DNA of 34,864 bases from Candidatus Omnitrophus magneticus (GCA_000954095.1 JYNY01000084.1:1-34864), one strand, 5' to 3'; counted from the first letter of the stretch, positions 17,601-25,589 are shown. Numbers and translations are program-made. The notes: generated from the letters alone by a model not told the origin.

Positions 17601-18043
17601 AAATCCTTAGTATCCATGCCTATAATCGGCCTTCCGTCTGAAACAAGATTGGCTTTACGTTTCAGAAGGCTAGCATTAATTTTTTCAGCAATTTCAAAAC
17701 TAGGCGCTAAAATTACGCTATGAATCTTACGCGTTTTCCCATTTTTTTTATAAATATTACTTATTTCCGCGGTTAATAAAAACCTAACATCATAAGGATT
17801 TAATGAAAATTTGTTTTCAAACGGAGGAGAAATTTTTTCTTTATTTAATTTGAAAAGCCCTTCTTCAGCCGGGATAAGCGATTCCTTTAATTCTTTAAGC
17901 CATGCGGGATGAGTAAAATCTCCGGTGCCTATAACCTTAACACCTTTTATCGCCGCCCAAATAGCAAGATTAACCGGTGTTACAGCACTACTTGTAGCAC
18001 GCGAATAGCGCGAATGAATATGAAAATCACAAATAAATTTCAT
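14684..18043 (-). CDS. EndoQ-like PHP nuclease fused to UvrD helicase
   Basis: 1119 residues. The N-terminal 400 or so resemble the TIGR00375/endonuclease Q group. They show PHP metal residues D6, H8, H10 (DFHIH), D42 and H45 (GDFTH), E93, H165 (VPAHIWTPW) and D224/H226 (SDAH). A zinc-finger region follows, with H280, C283, C299 and C302, and then GVMNRVLELADRE. Residues 400-505 are a linker. From about 512 runs a complete superfamily 1A helicase: Walker A AGPGTGKT at 535-542, TFTNKAAKE, Walker B LIDEYQDVN at 721-729, GDPNQAIYGFRGAD, MTMHSAKGLEFE, and RLFYVAVTRAKK near the C-terminus. EndoQ nicks 5' of deaminated bases; the fused helicase could then unwind the nicked strand. The start has weak GAG spacing. 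Confidence 0.88.
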   Translation of the reverse strand: MKFICDFHIHSRYSRATSSAVTPVNLAIWAAIKGVKVIGTGDFTHPAWLKELKESLIPAEEGLFKLNKEKISPPFENKFSLNPYDVRFLLTAEISNIYKKNGKTRKIHSVILAPSFEIAEKINASLLKRKANLVSDGRPIIGMDTKDLLDVSLNASPEILFVPAHIWTPWFSILGKESGFDSVEECFEDLAGHIYALETGLSADPPMIWMCSSLDKYTLLSNSDAHSLEKIGRNANIFDTVFSYSAIAGAIKIGTRAENPKFLGTIDLFPQEGKYHYAGHRKCGVSWDPVETLRHVGVCDICGNKITMGVMNRVLELADREDIEKIADRKSLHYIIPLAEILSEITGIGQTSKKVTELYNSAIQTIGSEFDILLNKSFDEIKKFGGEMLAEAVRRVRQGEVYIKEGFDGEYGIIKVFGEKESKSLIGNKTLFGGAGDMGKSGECPRHKLINFDLKEYRKLDENKKLAENNSLFEDVKPDNKYSGSSSKNISRENFLSPKNIDLIEKEKFDSLLYRLNDEQKIITGDFLGPSLILAGPGTGKTRVLTFKIARLIKEYGINPSNILALTFTNKAAKEIEERLIYILSEGSLAGYPRLNIHTFHSFGLKIIEENIGRMERAGRAGFSKDFFIINENEKIKILETLGVAKQKTDEFLKYVTRVKNLSVKEDAASEDLKIIFKRYQETLIKINALDFDDLLYEPLNIFSLYPEILEHYRLKYKWLLIDEYQDVNTAQYNFVRQLMPDVSSNISVIGDPNQAIYGFRGADVKFIKKFKEDFPSAKTYHLSISYRCTDNILRAGENIIRSKKNEESITLKALSKGLKINVASYGTYKEEAEYIARTIENMIGGLRFFSMDSGISKGIRADGIKSLSDFAVLVRFKEEMNVIEKAFKDHAIPYEIIGDKALASEKIIKDIAGIIKSARKGNYELFKRALAPEKILNYFSIMNENNISLKDKIIKIADDYFSRAEELKDNMYFAKMLDIAGDYENDIEGFLRFLATGMAVDAYEYGVEKVSIMTMHSAKGLEFECVFIPALEDGLIPYSIFENKKTDIDEEKRLFYVAVTRAKKSLFLSRAGIRYVFGKEYRFDESPFLKKIEKDIIEFTTGKNFLPGGNKETQLEFF

Positions 18044-18050
18044 AGGTCAA

Positions 18051-18169
18051 TTTCTCACATATGGCGGGGTTAACCCATTGGTCAAAATTGCAAATACGGA
18101 AAACATCAGTTTATAATAAATATTCCGCATTTGCAACTTGAACCCTAATGGATTTTTAAATATGAGAAA
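18051..18169. repeat. Foldback repeat between two minus-strand genes
   Basis: TTGCAAATACGGAA at 18088-18101 pairs with 18123-18136 with one mismatch. TTTCTCA...TA at 18051-18061 pairs with TATGAGAAA at 18161-18169. Part of the segment between (CATTGGTCAA against TTGAACCCTAATG) can pair too. The whole gap 18044-18190 is essentially one imperfect palindrome. Confidence 0.65.
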
Positions 18170-18190
18170 ATAAAAAAATTGCCGGCAAAA

Positions 18191-18835
18191 TTATTCTGAA
18201 ATTACAACATTATCAATATATACTGGGCCATTATAAGCTTTTCCTTCTTGCCACGGATTAGAATTATATTCAACTCTCACGCCTATTTTTTTAACATCCT
18301 GAATATTAGCGGAAACACTTTGTTCTTTTTCACGCACTTTCCAAAAAACAAGCTCTTCGTCACCAAGCCCTTCAAGCTGGGCAGTAATAGTATTCCATTT
18401 ACCGCGTGTAATTGTTATCGGTTTACGCATTTCCACAAACCACCAAGACCCTACTGTAAGAATTATCCGCGCTAAAAATAATTCACTGTTTGCCGCTCCA
18501 CCGGCACCTTGCGGGACAAAAACATCCACAGAAATTTTTTTATATCCTTTTAAATTCATGTCTTGTTCATATTCAACAACTACTGATGTCCATAAATTTC
18601 CGGGAAAATCTCCAAGAATTTCAAAAGAATTATGCCCTGTAGAAGCTACTTTATCTGACACTTTCACTTCACGGCCGACACAATCTTTTTGTTCAGCCGC
18701 CCAATCAGGAATATCCCATCCTTCCATTCCATTTTCAAAATCAAATCGAATAGGTTCCTTTATTTCAGCATGGCTAGTTATTACTGTTCCGCAAAAAATA
18801 ACCATAAACAAAAAAAATAAAATTCTCTTAATCAT
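18191..18835 (-). CDS. Secreted carbohydrate-binding-like protein
   Basis: 214 residues from the ATG at 18835, chosen because GGGAGG at 18846-18841 would otherwise lie inside the gene. A clear signal peptide (IKRILFFLFMVIFCGTVITSHA) is followed by a beta-sandwich typical of carbohydrate-binding or glycosidase-associated modules. It opens with FDFENGMEGWDIPDWA and closes with GPVYIDNVVISE, and aromatic residues (SWWFVEMRKP) could line a binding face. No catalytic domain is present. A strong promoter sits 70-100 bases upstream, and the gene is transcribed alone, divergent from the Bat operon. The ligand is unknown. Confidence 0.75.
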   Translation of the reverse strand: MIKRILFFLFMVIFCGTVITSHAEIKEPIRFDFENGMEGWDIPDWAAEQKDCVGREVKVSDKVASTGHNSFEILGDFPGNLWTSVVVEYEQDMNLKGYKKISVDVFVPQGAGGAANSELFLARIILTVGSWWFVEMRKPITITRGKWNTITAQLEGLGDEELVFWKVREKEQSVSANIQDVKKIGVRVEYNSNPWQEGKAYNGPVYIDNVVISE

Positions 18836-18909
18836 AACGCCTCCCATTTTTAAAAAATTTTAATAATAATATACAACATACATTACTTTTTTATTGTAAA
18901 CTTAATATA

Positions 18910-18938
18910 AGTATACACAAAATAAATACAAAAGTCAA
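18910..18938 (-). promoter_or_regulatory. Sigma-70-type promoter of the secreted protein gene
   Basis: TTGACT (18938-18933), a 17-base spacer and TATACT (18915-18910) on the minus strand; the leader is about 70 bases. Confidence 0.75.
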
Positions 18939-19037
18939 GAGCAAATCTACATTTTTATTTTACACACAAGGCCTAGGGGCAACTAAAAGGTTCTTCTCAA
19001 AAAAATATCAGATTACTAAACGTACAAAATAATAATT

Positions 19038-19066
19038 TTGCATGAACATGATTTGGTAATTATAAT
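19038..19066 (+). promoter_or_regulatory. Sigma-70-type promoter of the Bat operon
   Basis: TTGCAT (19038-19043), a 17-base spacer and TATAAT (19061-19066). It lies about 85 bases before the first gene. The divergent gap 18836-19151 holds this, the opposite promoter and no gene. Confidence 0.7.
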
Positions 19067-19151
19067 ATAAATAAAAAAAATTATTATTTGCGCGCGTTCT
19101 AGTACAACCACAAATTAGATAATATAAAAAGTTTATAATAAAAAAATAATT

Positions 19152-20126
19152 ATGTACCTCTTAAAAAGAATCCTAACAATTTTTGGTCTATTTTTAACAA
19201 TTTTAAACACGCTCACATTTGCCGCAGAAAAAGAAAAAATAACGATTACGGCAACTCCTGATAAAGAAGAAGTTTTTATCGGAGACAGAATAAATGTTTC
19301 TGTAAAAACAAATCTTAAAAAAAATCTTCAACTTTCTTTCCCTGAAAAAATTTCAGAAACAGGAGACTTTTCTTTTATTGAGGCTCAGCCTATAAAAACA
19401 AAATTCGGCAAAAATGAAAAAGGCATTGTGTATATACTGGGCATTTATTCCACAGGTACTCATGTTATCCCGCCGATAAAAGTCGAATACCGCTACTCAG
19501 ATAAAGACACATGGCAAACAATAGAGACTAGACAAATTCCAATTAATGTAAAAAGTATTCTAAAAGGCGGGGAAACTGATATCCGCGATATTAAAGGTCC
19601 TATAAAATGGCATAGCAAAATATACCGAGTTTGTCTTCTCATTTCCATTATTGTTATTTTTCTGATCATCGTAGCGCTGTTTTTAAAACTTAAAAGACTA
19701 CATCAAGACTTTATCGAAAAATTAAAAATCCGGCCTGCTCACATAATAGCTTATGAAGAATTAAGCAATTTAAAAAGTGAAGACCTTCCGCGTAAAGGAA
19801 AAATAAAAGAATATTATTTTTCACTTTCAGATATAGTCCGCCATTATATTGAAAATCGTTTCAAATACCGCGCGCCTGAAATGACAACCGAAGAATTTCT
19901 AACCTATATAAAACAGGAAGGCGCTTTAAACCCTGAACAGAGAGAACTTTTAAAAGAATTTCTTATGCAATGCGATATGGTAAAATTTGCTAAATACGGG
20001 CCTACTCCCATTGAAATAATTGATAGTTTTAAATTAGCCGAAACATTTGTTAATGAGACAAAAGAAGAACCTGAAAATAACGAATCCGCCAAACTAGAAA
20101 AATCACAAACACAAAAAGGTGTTTAA
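19152..20126 (+). CDS. Bat-operon membrane protein, DUF4381-like C-terminus
   Basis: 324 residues. A signal peptide (about 1-24) leads an exported beta-rich domain of about 130 residues (TPDKEEVFIGDRINVSVKT, like the repeats in BatD). One membrane helix follows at about 160-183, then a cytoplasmic helical domain (KGKIKEYYFSLSDIVRHYIENRF, MTTEEFLTYI, QCDMVKFAKYGPT). The cytoplasmic part resembles DUF4381 and also the end of BatD three genes on. It is the first gene of the operon, abutting the next VWA gene with no gap. No good ribosome-binding site precedes the ATG. Its likely role is a structural partner of the membrane VWA proteins. Confidence 0.75.
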   Translation: MYLLKRILTIFGLFLTILNTLTFAAEKEKITITATPDKEEVFIGDRINVSVKTNLKKNLQLSFPEKISETGDFSFIEAQPIKTKFGKNEKGIVYILGIYSTGTHVIPPIKVEYRYSDKDTWQTIETRQIPINVKSILKGGETDIRDIKGPIKWHSKIYRVCLLISIIVIFLIIVALFLKLKRLHQDFIEKLKIRPAHIIAYEELSNLKSEDLPRKGKIKEYYFSLSDIVRHYIENRFKYRAPEMTTEEFLTYIKQEGALNPEQRELLKEFLMQCDMVKFAKYGPTPIEIIDSFKLAETFVNETKEEPENNESAKLEKSQTQKGV

Positions 20127-21128
20127 ATGCGTTTTGAAAATCCTTGGTTTCTAACATTAATATTTTTTGCTTTAGCTCTTTTTTTTATCATTTGGAAAAC
20201 TTATGATAAAAAAATCGCGACGCTGAGATTTTCCAGCTTTTCGCTTTTAGAAGGCATACGGCCGACTTTACGCGTTAAACTGCGAAGAACTACTATTTTT
20301 CTAAGAATTTTCGCTCTTATTTTTCTGGCGCTTGCTATCAGCCGGCCTCAAAACCCTATTAAAGAAACAAAAATTTTTGTAGAAGGTATTGAAATAATTT
20401 TAGTTTTGGATACTTCAGGAAGCATGCGCGCGATGGATTTTGAAATAAACCGTCAAAGGGTTGACCGTCTTACTGTTGTAAAAAATGTTGTTGAACAATT
20501 TATAAAAAATAGACCAAATGATAAAATCGGCATAATCGCGTTTTCAAGCCTTGCTTACACAATATGCCCGCTGACGTTGGATCATGAATGGCTTTTAAAA
20601 AATTTGGAACGGGTAAAAATAGGAATGATTGAAGACGGTACTGCCATAGGTTCAAGTATCAGCGCCGCGCTTAATAGACTCAAAAATTCTAAAGCTAAAG
20701 ACAAAATCATAATATTACTTACGGACGGCAGAAATAATGCTGGCAAAATTGACCCGTTAACAGCCGCATCCGCGGCAAAGGCGCTTGGCGTAAGAATTTA
20801 CACTATAGGCGCCGGAACTAAAGGACTCGCGCCATATCCTGTAAAAAATGTCTTCGGCGAAACAGAATTACAACCTGTTGAAATAGAAATAGATGACGAA
20901 CTTCTTAAAAAAATAGCTGATACTACGGGCAGCGTTTTTTTTAGAGCGACTGACACTAAATCCTTATGGGATATTTATAAAGAAATAGACAAATTGGAAA
21001 AAACAAAAATAGAAGAAGTTGGATATAATAGATACGATGAGCTTTTTGAAATTTTTCTTTTCCCCGCGCTTATTATCCTTCTTCTAGAAATTATTTTATC
21101 AAACACATTGTTTAGGAGGATTCCTTAA
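20127..21128 (+). CDS. batA: BatA-like VWA membrane protein
   Basis: 333 residues. Membrane helices lie at about 8-23, 57-73 and 310-328; between the last two is a von Willebrand A domain. The metal-ion-dependent adhesion site is intact: D95-T-S97-G-S99, T172 in GTAIGSS, and D200 in LLTDGRN. The tail includes the Bat pattern GLAPYPV and a lysine-rich segment before the last helix. BatA proteins form membrane complexes with BatB and are linked to aerotolerance or envelope stress in Bacteroides; the biochemical role is not settled. The start directly follows the previous stop (TAA then ATG). Confidence 0.9.
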   Translation: MRFENPWFLTLIFFALALFFIIWKTYDKKIATLRFSSFSLLEGIRPTLRVKLRRTTIFLRIFALIFLALAISRPQNPIKETKIFVEGIEIILVLDTSGSMRAMDFEINRQRVDRLTVVKNVVEQFIKNRPNDKIGIIAFSSLAYTICPLTLDHEWLLKNLERVKIGMIEDGTAIGSSISAALNRLKNSKAKDKIIILLTDGRNNAGKIDPLTAASAAKALGVRIYTIGAGTKGLAPYPVKNVFGETELQPVEIEIDDELLKKIADTTGSVFFRATDTKSLWDIYKEIDKLEKTKIEEVGYNRYDELFEIFLFPALIILLLEIILSNTLFRRIP

Positions 21129-21129
21129 C

Positions 21130-22137
21130 ATGAACTTCGGCGCGCCTTATATGACAGGACTTTTATGGATATTGCCCATAATGGCTTTCTTTATGTTTTG
21201 GGCAAAGGCTCAAAAAAAACATATAGGCAACCGTTTTATAGAACCCGCTTTATGGAAAGAACTTTCAAAAAACGTAAGTAACCGTAAACGCGTTTTTAAA
21301 ATTTTTATGACTTTAGGCGGACTATTTTTTATCATCTTTGGATTTCTACGACCTGAATGGGGCTTTACGTGGCAAGAAATTCGGCAAGAAGGCGTGGATA
21401 TTTTAATCGCTCTTGATACTTCCAAAAGCATGCTTGCCGAAGATATAAAACCAAATCGGCTTGAACGCTCAAGGCTAGGCATAAAAGATTTAATAAAAAA
21501 ACTTTCCGGAGACAGAGTCGGTTTAATAGCGTTTTCCGGCACAGCGTTTCTTCAATGTCCGCTTACAATAGACTATAACGGTTTCTTACTCGCGCTTGGC
21601 GATGTCAACATAAATACTATTCCTATAGGCGGAACGGCAATCGGAAGCGCGGTTGATACTGCTATAAAAAGTTATACAGCAGGGAAACAAAAAAATAAAA
21701 TTCTTATCATTATTACGGATGGCGAAGATTTAGAAGGCGGCCTCGAACGCGCGGCCAGACAAGCTAAAGCTAACGGTATAACTATTTATACAGTCGGAAT
21801 CGGCACAAACGAAGGCGAAATAATTCCGGTGCGTGATGACAGCGGAAAAATCATTTTTCAAAAAGGGCCTGACGGAGAAGTAATAAAAACACGGCTTGAT
21901 GAAACGGCCCTCCAACGTTTAGCCCTTGATACAGGCGGAATGTATGTCCGTTCCGGCGGCGCGGAATTTGGGCTTGATATAATATACGAACAAAGAATAT
22001 CAAAAATAGAAAAAGAACAATTTAAAACAAGAAAAGAAAAACTTTATCATGAACGATTTCAAATTTTTCTCATAATAGCCTTTATCCTGCTAAGCATTGA
22101 GGCATTAATAGGCGAACGCGGAAAAAACGGGATATAA
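21130..22137 (+). CDS. batB: BatB-like VWA membrane protein
   Basis: 335 residues and a paralogue of the preceding gene, starting one base after its stop with AGGAGG ten bases upstream. Helices lie at about 9-25, 57-72 and near 313-328. The MIDAS motif is D96-T-S98-K-S100 with GGTAIGSAVD and IIITDGEDLEGG; DIKPNRLERS after the MIDAS is typical of BatB. The last part reads ALQRLALDTGGMYVRSG. With BatA it should form a periplasm-facing or cytoplasm-facing VWA pair anchored in the membrane. Confidence 0.9.
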   Translation: MNFGAPYMTGLLWILPIMAFFMFWAKAQKKHIGNRFIEPALWKELSKNVSNRKRVFKIFMTLGGLFFIIFGFLRPEWGFTWQEIRQEGVDILIALDTSKSMLAEDIKPNRLERSRLGIKDLIKKLSGDRVGLIAFSGTAFLQCPLTIDYNGFLLALGDVNINTIPIGGTAIGSAVDTAIKSYTAGKQKNKILIIITDGEDLEGGLERAARQAKANGITIYTVGIGTNEGEIIPVRDDSGKIIFQKGPDGEVIKTRLDETALQRLALDTGGMYVRSGGAEFGLDIIYEQRISKIEKEQFKTRKEKLYHERFQIFLIIAFILLSIEALIGERGKNGI

Positions 22138-22142
22138 AAAAT

Positions 22143-23462
22143 ATGTCTTTAAAATGGATCAAAATCAAACAGACATCGCATCTGTCATTCCCGCGAAAAC
22201 GGGAATCAAAAATATATTGCGGAGCTTCATCAAAAACATGTCATAAAAACCGTATAGATTTTCTCTTTCACGGAAAAGGGCTCTACGCTAATAATCCATT
22301 TTACGCGTTATGCTTCACCGCGATAATTTTTTTTATAATGATTTTACACGCGAATCAAAATAGTTACGCGAAAATAACGGATAACAACGTAAAAACTACA
22401 AAACTCCCCCAAGATAAAAATTCTCAAATCCAAAAATATGATGATACCATAAAAAAAATTAACGCGGCATTATCAAAAAATCCAAATGACCCTATTTTGC
22501 AGTATAATAAAGCCCTCTTCCTTTATAAGAAAGGTGATTTTAAAAACGCGTTTGACGGCTTCTTATCCGCCTTTGGTTCAGGCTCTAAACAAGCGGAAGA
22601 AAAAGCAGTATATAACTCGGCTAATAGTAAATTTCGCGTAGCGGAAACAAATGAAAAACAAAATCCCGGCTCCGCGATAAAAAGCTACAAAGAAGCGCTT
22701 GCGTATTATAAAAAAGCCATGGAACTTAATTCTTCGGATATAGACGCGAAACACAATTTTGAGTTTACATCTAAAAAAATAAAAGAACTAGAAGCGCGCC
22801 TAAAATCTCAAAACCAGAAAAAACAAGAAGACCAGCAAAACGAACAACAAAATAATCAAGATAAAAAAGAAAATCAAGAAGAAAATCCTCAAAATAATCA
22901 GCAAAAAGGGCAAGGCGGAAAAAGCCAAGACCAAAAAAATCAGGATAAAAATCAAAATAATAAAGATAACAAAAATAACCAAGAAAATTCTGAAAAAAAT
23001 CAAGAGCCCGAAAAAGAACAAGACAAAAGCAAAGAAGACAATAAAGACAAACAAAAAAATAATACATCCCCTGAAGAAAAAGAATTAAATCCAAAAGACG
23101 AAAATAAAAACGAAGAGGAAAAAAATAAACAAAATCAGCAGCAACAACAGCAACAGCAACAGCAACAACAGCAAACATTTGATTTGTCGGAAAACCAAGA
23201 ATCCCAAAAAGAACCTGAACAACAAAATGAAAATAACACAGGCACCGGCACAGAACAAAAAAACAAGACGCTAGAAAATAAAGATAACTCTTCACAAAGC
23301 GCCCAGAATACAGGCGGACTAAACCAATACGGTGCTATAAAAATTTCTAAAGACGATGCTGAAAAAATATTACGAGTACAAGAAGAGGAAGAAGCAAAGC
23401 TTAGAGCCGATATTAGAAAAAAAGAAGAATCCCAAAGGCCGAAAGTTATAAAAGACTGGTAA
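22143..23462 (+). CDS. batC: BatC-like TPR protein with Q/N/K-rich tail
   Basis: 439 residues as annotated. The first 45 or so are suspect: LSFPRKRESK is the translation of a REP-like hairpin (22184-22207), and the hydrophobic anchor comes only at about 51-68 (FYALCFTAIIFFIMILHA). After it come TPR units (YNKALFLYKKGDFKNAFDGF; ALAYYKKAMELNSSDIDAKHNFEF). From about 220 to 385 the chain is low complexity, rich in Q, N, K and E, including 13 consecutive glutamines. A short conserved end follows (ISKDDAEKILRVQEEEEAKLRADIRK), as in other BatC proteins. The gene is five bases after batB. The true start may be later. Confidence 0.8.
   Translation: MSLKWIKIKQTSHLSFPRKRESKIYCGASSKTCHKNRIDFLFHGKGLYANNPFYALCFTAIIFFIMILHANQNSYAKITDNNVKTTKLPQDKNSQIQKYDDTIKKINAALSKNPNDPILQYNKALFLYKKGDFKNAFDGFLSAFGSGSKQAEEKAVYNSANSKFRVAETNEKQNPGSAIKSYKEALAYYKKAMELNSSDIDAKHNFEFTSKKIKELEARLKSQNQKKQEDQQNEQQNNQDKKENQEENPQNNQQKGQGGKSQDQKNQDKNQNNKDNKNNQENSEKNQEPEKEQDKSKEDNKDKQKNNTSPEEKELNPKDENKNEEEKNKQNQQQQQQQQQQQQQTFDLSENQESQKEPEQQNENNTGTGTEQKNKTLENKDNSSQSAQNTGGLNQYGAIKISKDDAEKILRVQEEEEAKLRADIRKKEESQRPKVIKDW
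22184..22207 (+). repeat. REP-like hairpin inside batC frame
   Basis: TGTCATTCCCG, a six-base loop and CGGGAATC. Related arms occur at 30642-30661 and around 30742. It is read in frame as the familiar FPRKRES peptide. Confidence 0.75.
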
Positions 23463-23468
23463 ACAAAC

Positions 23469-23564
23469 ATGATTAAACCCGAATTTTGCAATAAACTTCG
23501 AGAAAAATGGCTACCTGCAGTTTTTGGATTTAGTATCATCGTATTATTTGGAGGAACTGATTAA
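23469..23564 (+). CDS. Possible 31-residue membrane peptide
   Basis: Small ORF between batC and batD, starting six bases after the batC stop and ending three bases before batD. A charged head (MIKPEFCNKLREKW) is followed by one hydrophobic segment (LPAVFGFSIIVLFGG). It lacks a good ribosome-binding site, and its last codons contain the GGAGG that serves batD, so it may instead be only a coupling spacer. Not recognised. Confidence 0.4.
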   Translation: MIKPEFCNKLREKWLPAVFGFSIIVLFGGTD

Positions 23565-23567
23565 ACA

Positions 23568-25589
23568 ATGTTAGAAAAAAAATTTTCATCTCTAAAATTT
23601 AATAAATGTCTATTACTATTTTTAATCTTTTTCACAACAAGCATTCTATCTTTCACTGAAACAGTAAAAGCGAATAATAAATATAATCTTACAGTTGAAT
23701 TGGAAGAAGAAACTATCTATTTAGAAGACTCTGTCTGCCTTAACGCTACATTCCATGGCGCGCAAAATGTCCCTCAACCGGATTTCGCGGACACTGACGG
23801 CCTACGCGTTAAATATATCGGGCCAAGCACACAAGTCATTATGGTAAACAGACAAATTTCACAACAGATAACACATTCATTTTTACTTATTCCCAATAAA
23901 GCCGGCACTTTTGAAATAGGCCCATTTAAAGTTAATTATGACGGGCAACTTTACACATCTCCTCCTGTACGGCTAAAAGTTATTTCCTCAAAAACAAACA
24001 GACAAGTTTATTATCCGCAAAACACAGCTTCATCCCCATCGGGATTGCAACAGCAAACACAAAATTCTTCAGCAATAGGGCCTTCTGCCCTGCCAATAAC
24101 GCCATATAATCCGGCACTAGGCGGGATATCTTCAAATCCTCTAGGCCAAAATCGACCAACAAGCGTAGCCGTGAATGAAGCATATGAAAGCAATAAAATT
24201 TTTCTAGTTCTAGAGCCATCAAAGACCGAAGCATATGTTAATGAAAGCTTCCCCATTATATTAACGCTTTATGTCAAAGATACAGGACTTAAAGATATCG
24301 AATATCCTGTAATGGAACAAGCAGGTTTTTCAGCGGGTGAATGGCAAGAACCAATGAAACGGCAAACCACACGTAACGGTGTAAGCTATAACGTTCTCAT
24401 TTTTAGAAAAGACGTATCCGCCATCAAAGAAGGAAAATACTCTTTAGGCCCGGTCAAAATGGGATGTAAAATAGTAGAACGCGTTTCGCAACCCTCTAGA
24501 AGACGCCCCGCGTTCTTTAGATCCAGCATGTTTGATGACGATGACTTTTTCAGCAGTATGTTTCAACGTTATGAAGTTTATCCGATAGAGCTTAGAGCTG
24601 ATAAAAAAGAAATTACAGTTTTGCCGTTCCCTGAAAATGGAAAACCTCATGATTTTGACGGCGCGCTGGGTGATTTTAAAATGAAAGTACAGATAGATTC
24701 TAAAGAAATACGAGTAGGAGACCCTGTTACCGTAAAAATAGAAATAACAGGTACGGGAAATATGGACACAATCACCGCTCCAAAAATAAATATCGGTGAA
24801 AATTTTAAAACTTATGACATACAATCCACAAAAGAAAAAACTCGTAAAGTGTTTGAACAAATACTTGTCCCAAAAACAAAAGACATTAAAAATATCCCTG
24901 AAATTAGTTTCAGCTTTTTTAATCCGGACACTCGTAAATATATCACTTTAAAAGAACCTCCTATCCCTATAAAAATAATTGATAGGCCGCATGAAGAAAA
25001 AATAGTTCAAGTTGTATCAAATCAAGGAATTAATCAACTAAAAGTAGAGGCGCCTGAAACCGAAGAAAAATTTGGACAGGATATTATCCACATTAAACTG
25101 GATTTACCTAAAAACGAAAAACACATTACACTGTATAACAATAAATTATTTTGGCTCACGCAATTATTGCCATTAATAGGATTCTTGTTATTTTACTTTT
25201 TATATTCAAACAGTGAACGGGTAAAAAAAGATAAAAAATACGCGCGCGGCAAAAAAGCCTTTAGTAAATCTAAAAAAGGATTAAAAAAAGCGGCGCAGGT
25301 TTTATCAAAAAATGAAATACCTCGTTTTTATGACGAAATTTTTAACACCATAGAAGAATATTTGGGAAATAAATTCAATCTTCCAGCTGGTGTTATTACT
25401 ATGGATATCTTATCCTCTAAACTAATTGAAATAGATATGAACGAAACTTTAGGTGAAATGATAAAAGAGGTTCTCGCTATGTGCGACATGGCGCGCTATG
25501 CCCCGAGTCTTGTTAAAAAAGAAGAAGCTGATGACATTTTTGAAAAGGTTAAAAAAATTATAGAACAATTGGAAAAGGTGAAATCGTGA
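23568..25589 (+). CDS. batD: BatD-like oxygen tolerance protein
   Basis: 673 residues with GGAGG inside the preceding small ORF. A signal peptide (about 1-35) leads several beta-sandwich repeats (VELEEETIYLEDSVCLNATF; SKTEAYVNESFPIILTLYV; QIDSKEIRVGDPVTVKIEI). A Pro/Gln-rich linker lies at about 145-200, one membrane helix at about 521-541 (LFWLTQLLPLIGFLLFYFL), and then a cytoplasmic helical module (PRFYDEIFNTIEEYLGNKF, MCDMARYAPS) similar to the end of the first operon gene. This is the usual BatD plan: a large exported platform with a cytoplasmic tail. Confidence 0.88.
   Translation: MLEKKFSSLKFNKCLLLFLIFFTTSILSFTETVKANNKYNLTVELEEETIYLEDSVCLNATFHGAQNVPQPDFADTDGLRVKYIGPSTQVIMVNRQISQQITHSFLLIPNKAGTFEIGPFKVNYDGQLYTSPPVRLKVISSKTNRQVYYPQNTASSPSGLQQQTQNSSAIGPSALPITPYNPALGGISSNPLGQNRPTSVAVNEAYESNKIFLVLEPSKTEAYVNESFPIILTLYVKDTGLKDIEYPVMEQAGFSAGEWQEPMKRQTTRNGVSYNVLIFRKDVSAIKEGKYSLGPVKMGCKIVERVSQPSRRRPAFFRSSMFDDDDFFSSMFQRYEVYPIELRADKKEITVLPFPENGKPHDFDGALGDFKMKVQIDSKEIRVGDPVTVKIEITGTGNMDTITAPKINIGENFKTYDIQSTKEKTRKVFEQILVPKTKDIKNIPEISFSFFNPDTRKYITLKEPPIPIKIIDRPHEEKIVQVVSNQGINQLKVEAPETEEKFGQDIIHIKLDLPKNEKHITLYNNKLFWLTQLLPLIGFLLFYFLYSNSERVKKDKKYARGKKAFSKSKKGLKKAAQVLSKNEIPRFYDEIFNTIEEYLGNKFNLPAGVITMDILSSKLIEIDMNETLGEMIKEVLAMCDMARYAPSLVKKEEADDIFEKVKKIIEQLEKVKS

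Noticed and set aside
23137..23177. Short repeats as a CRISPR array
   Set aside because: It is a continuous CAG/CAA codon run with no spacers.
22771..23539. Three long open frames opposite batC
   Set aside because: They are shadows of the low-complexity Q/N/K codons (poly-C and poly-F translations) with no ribosome-binding sites.
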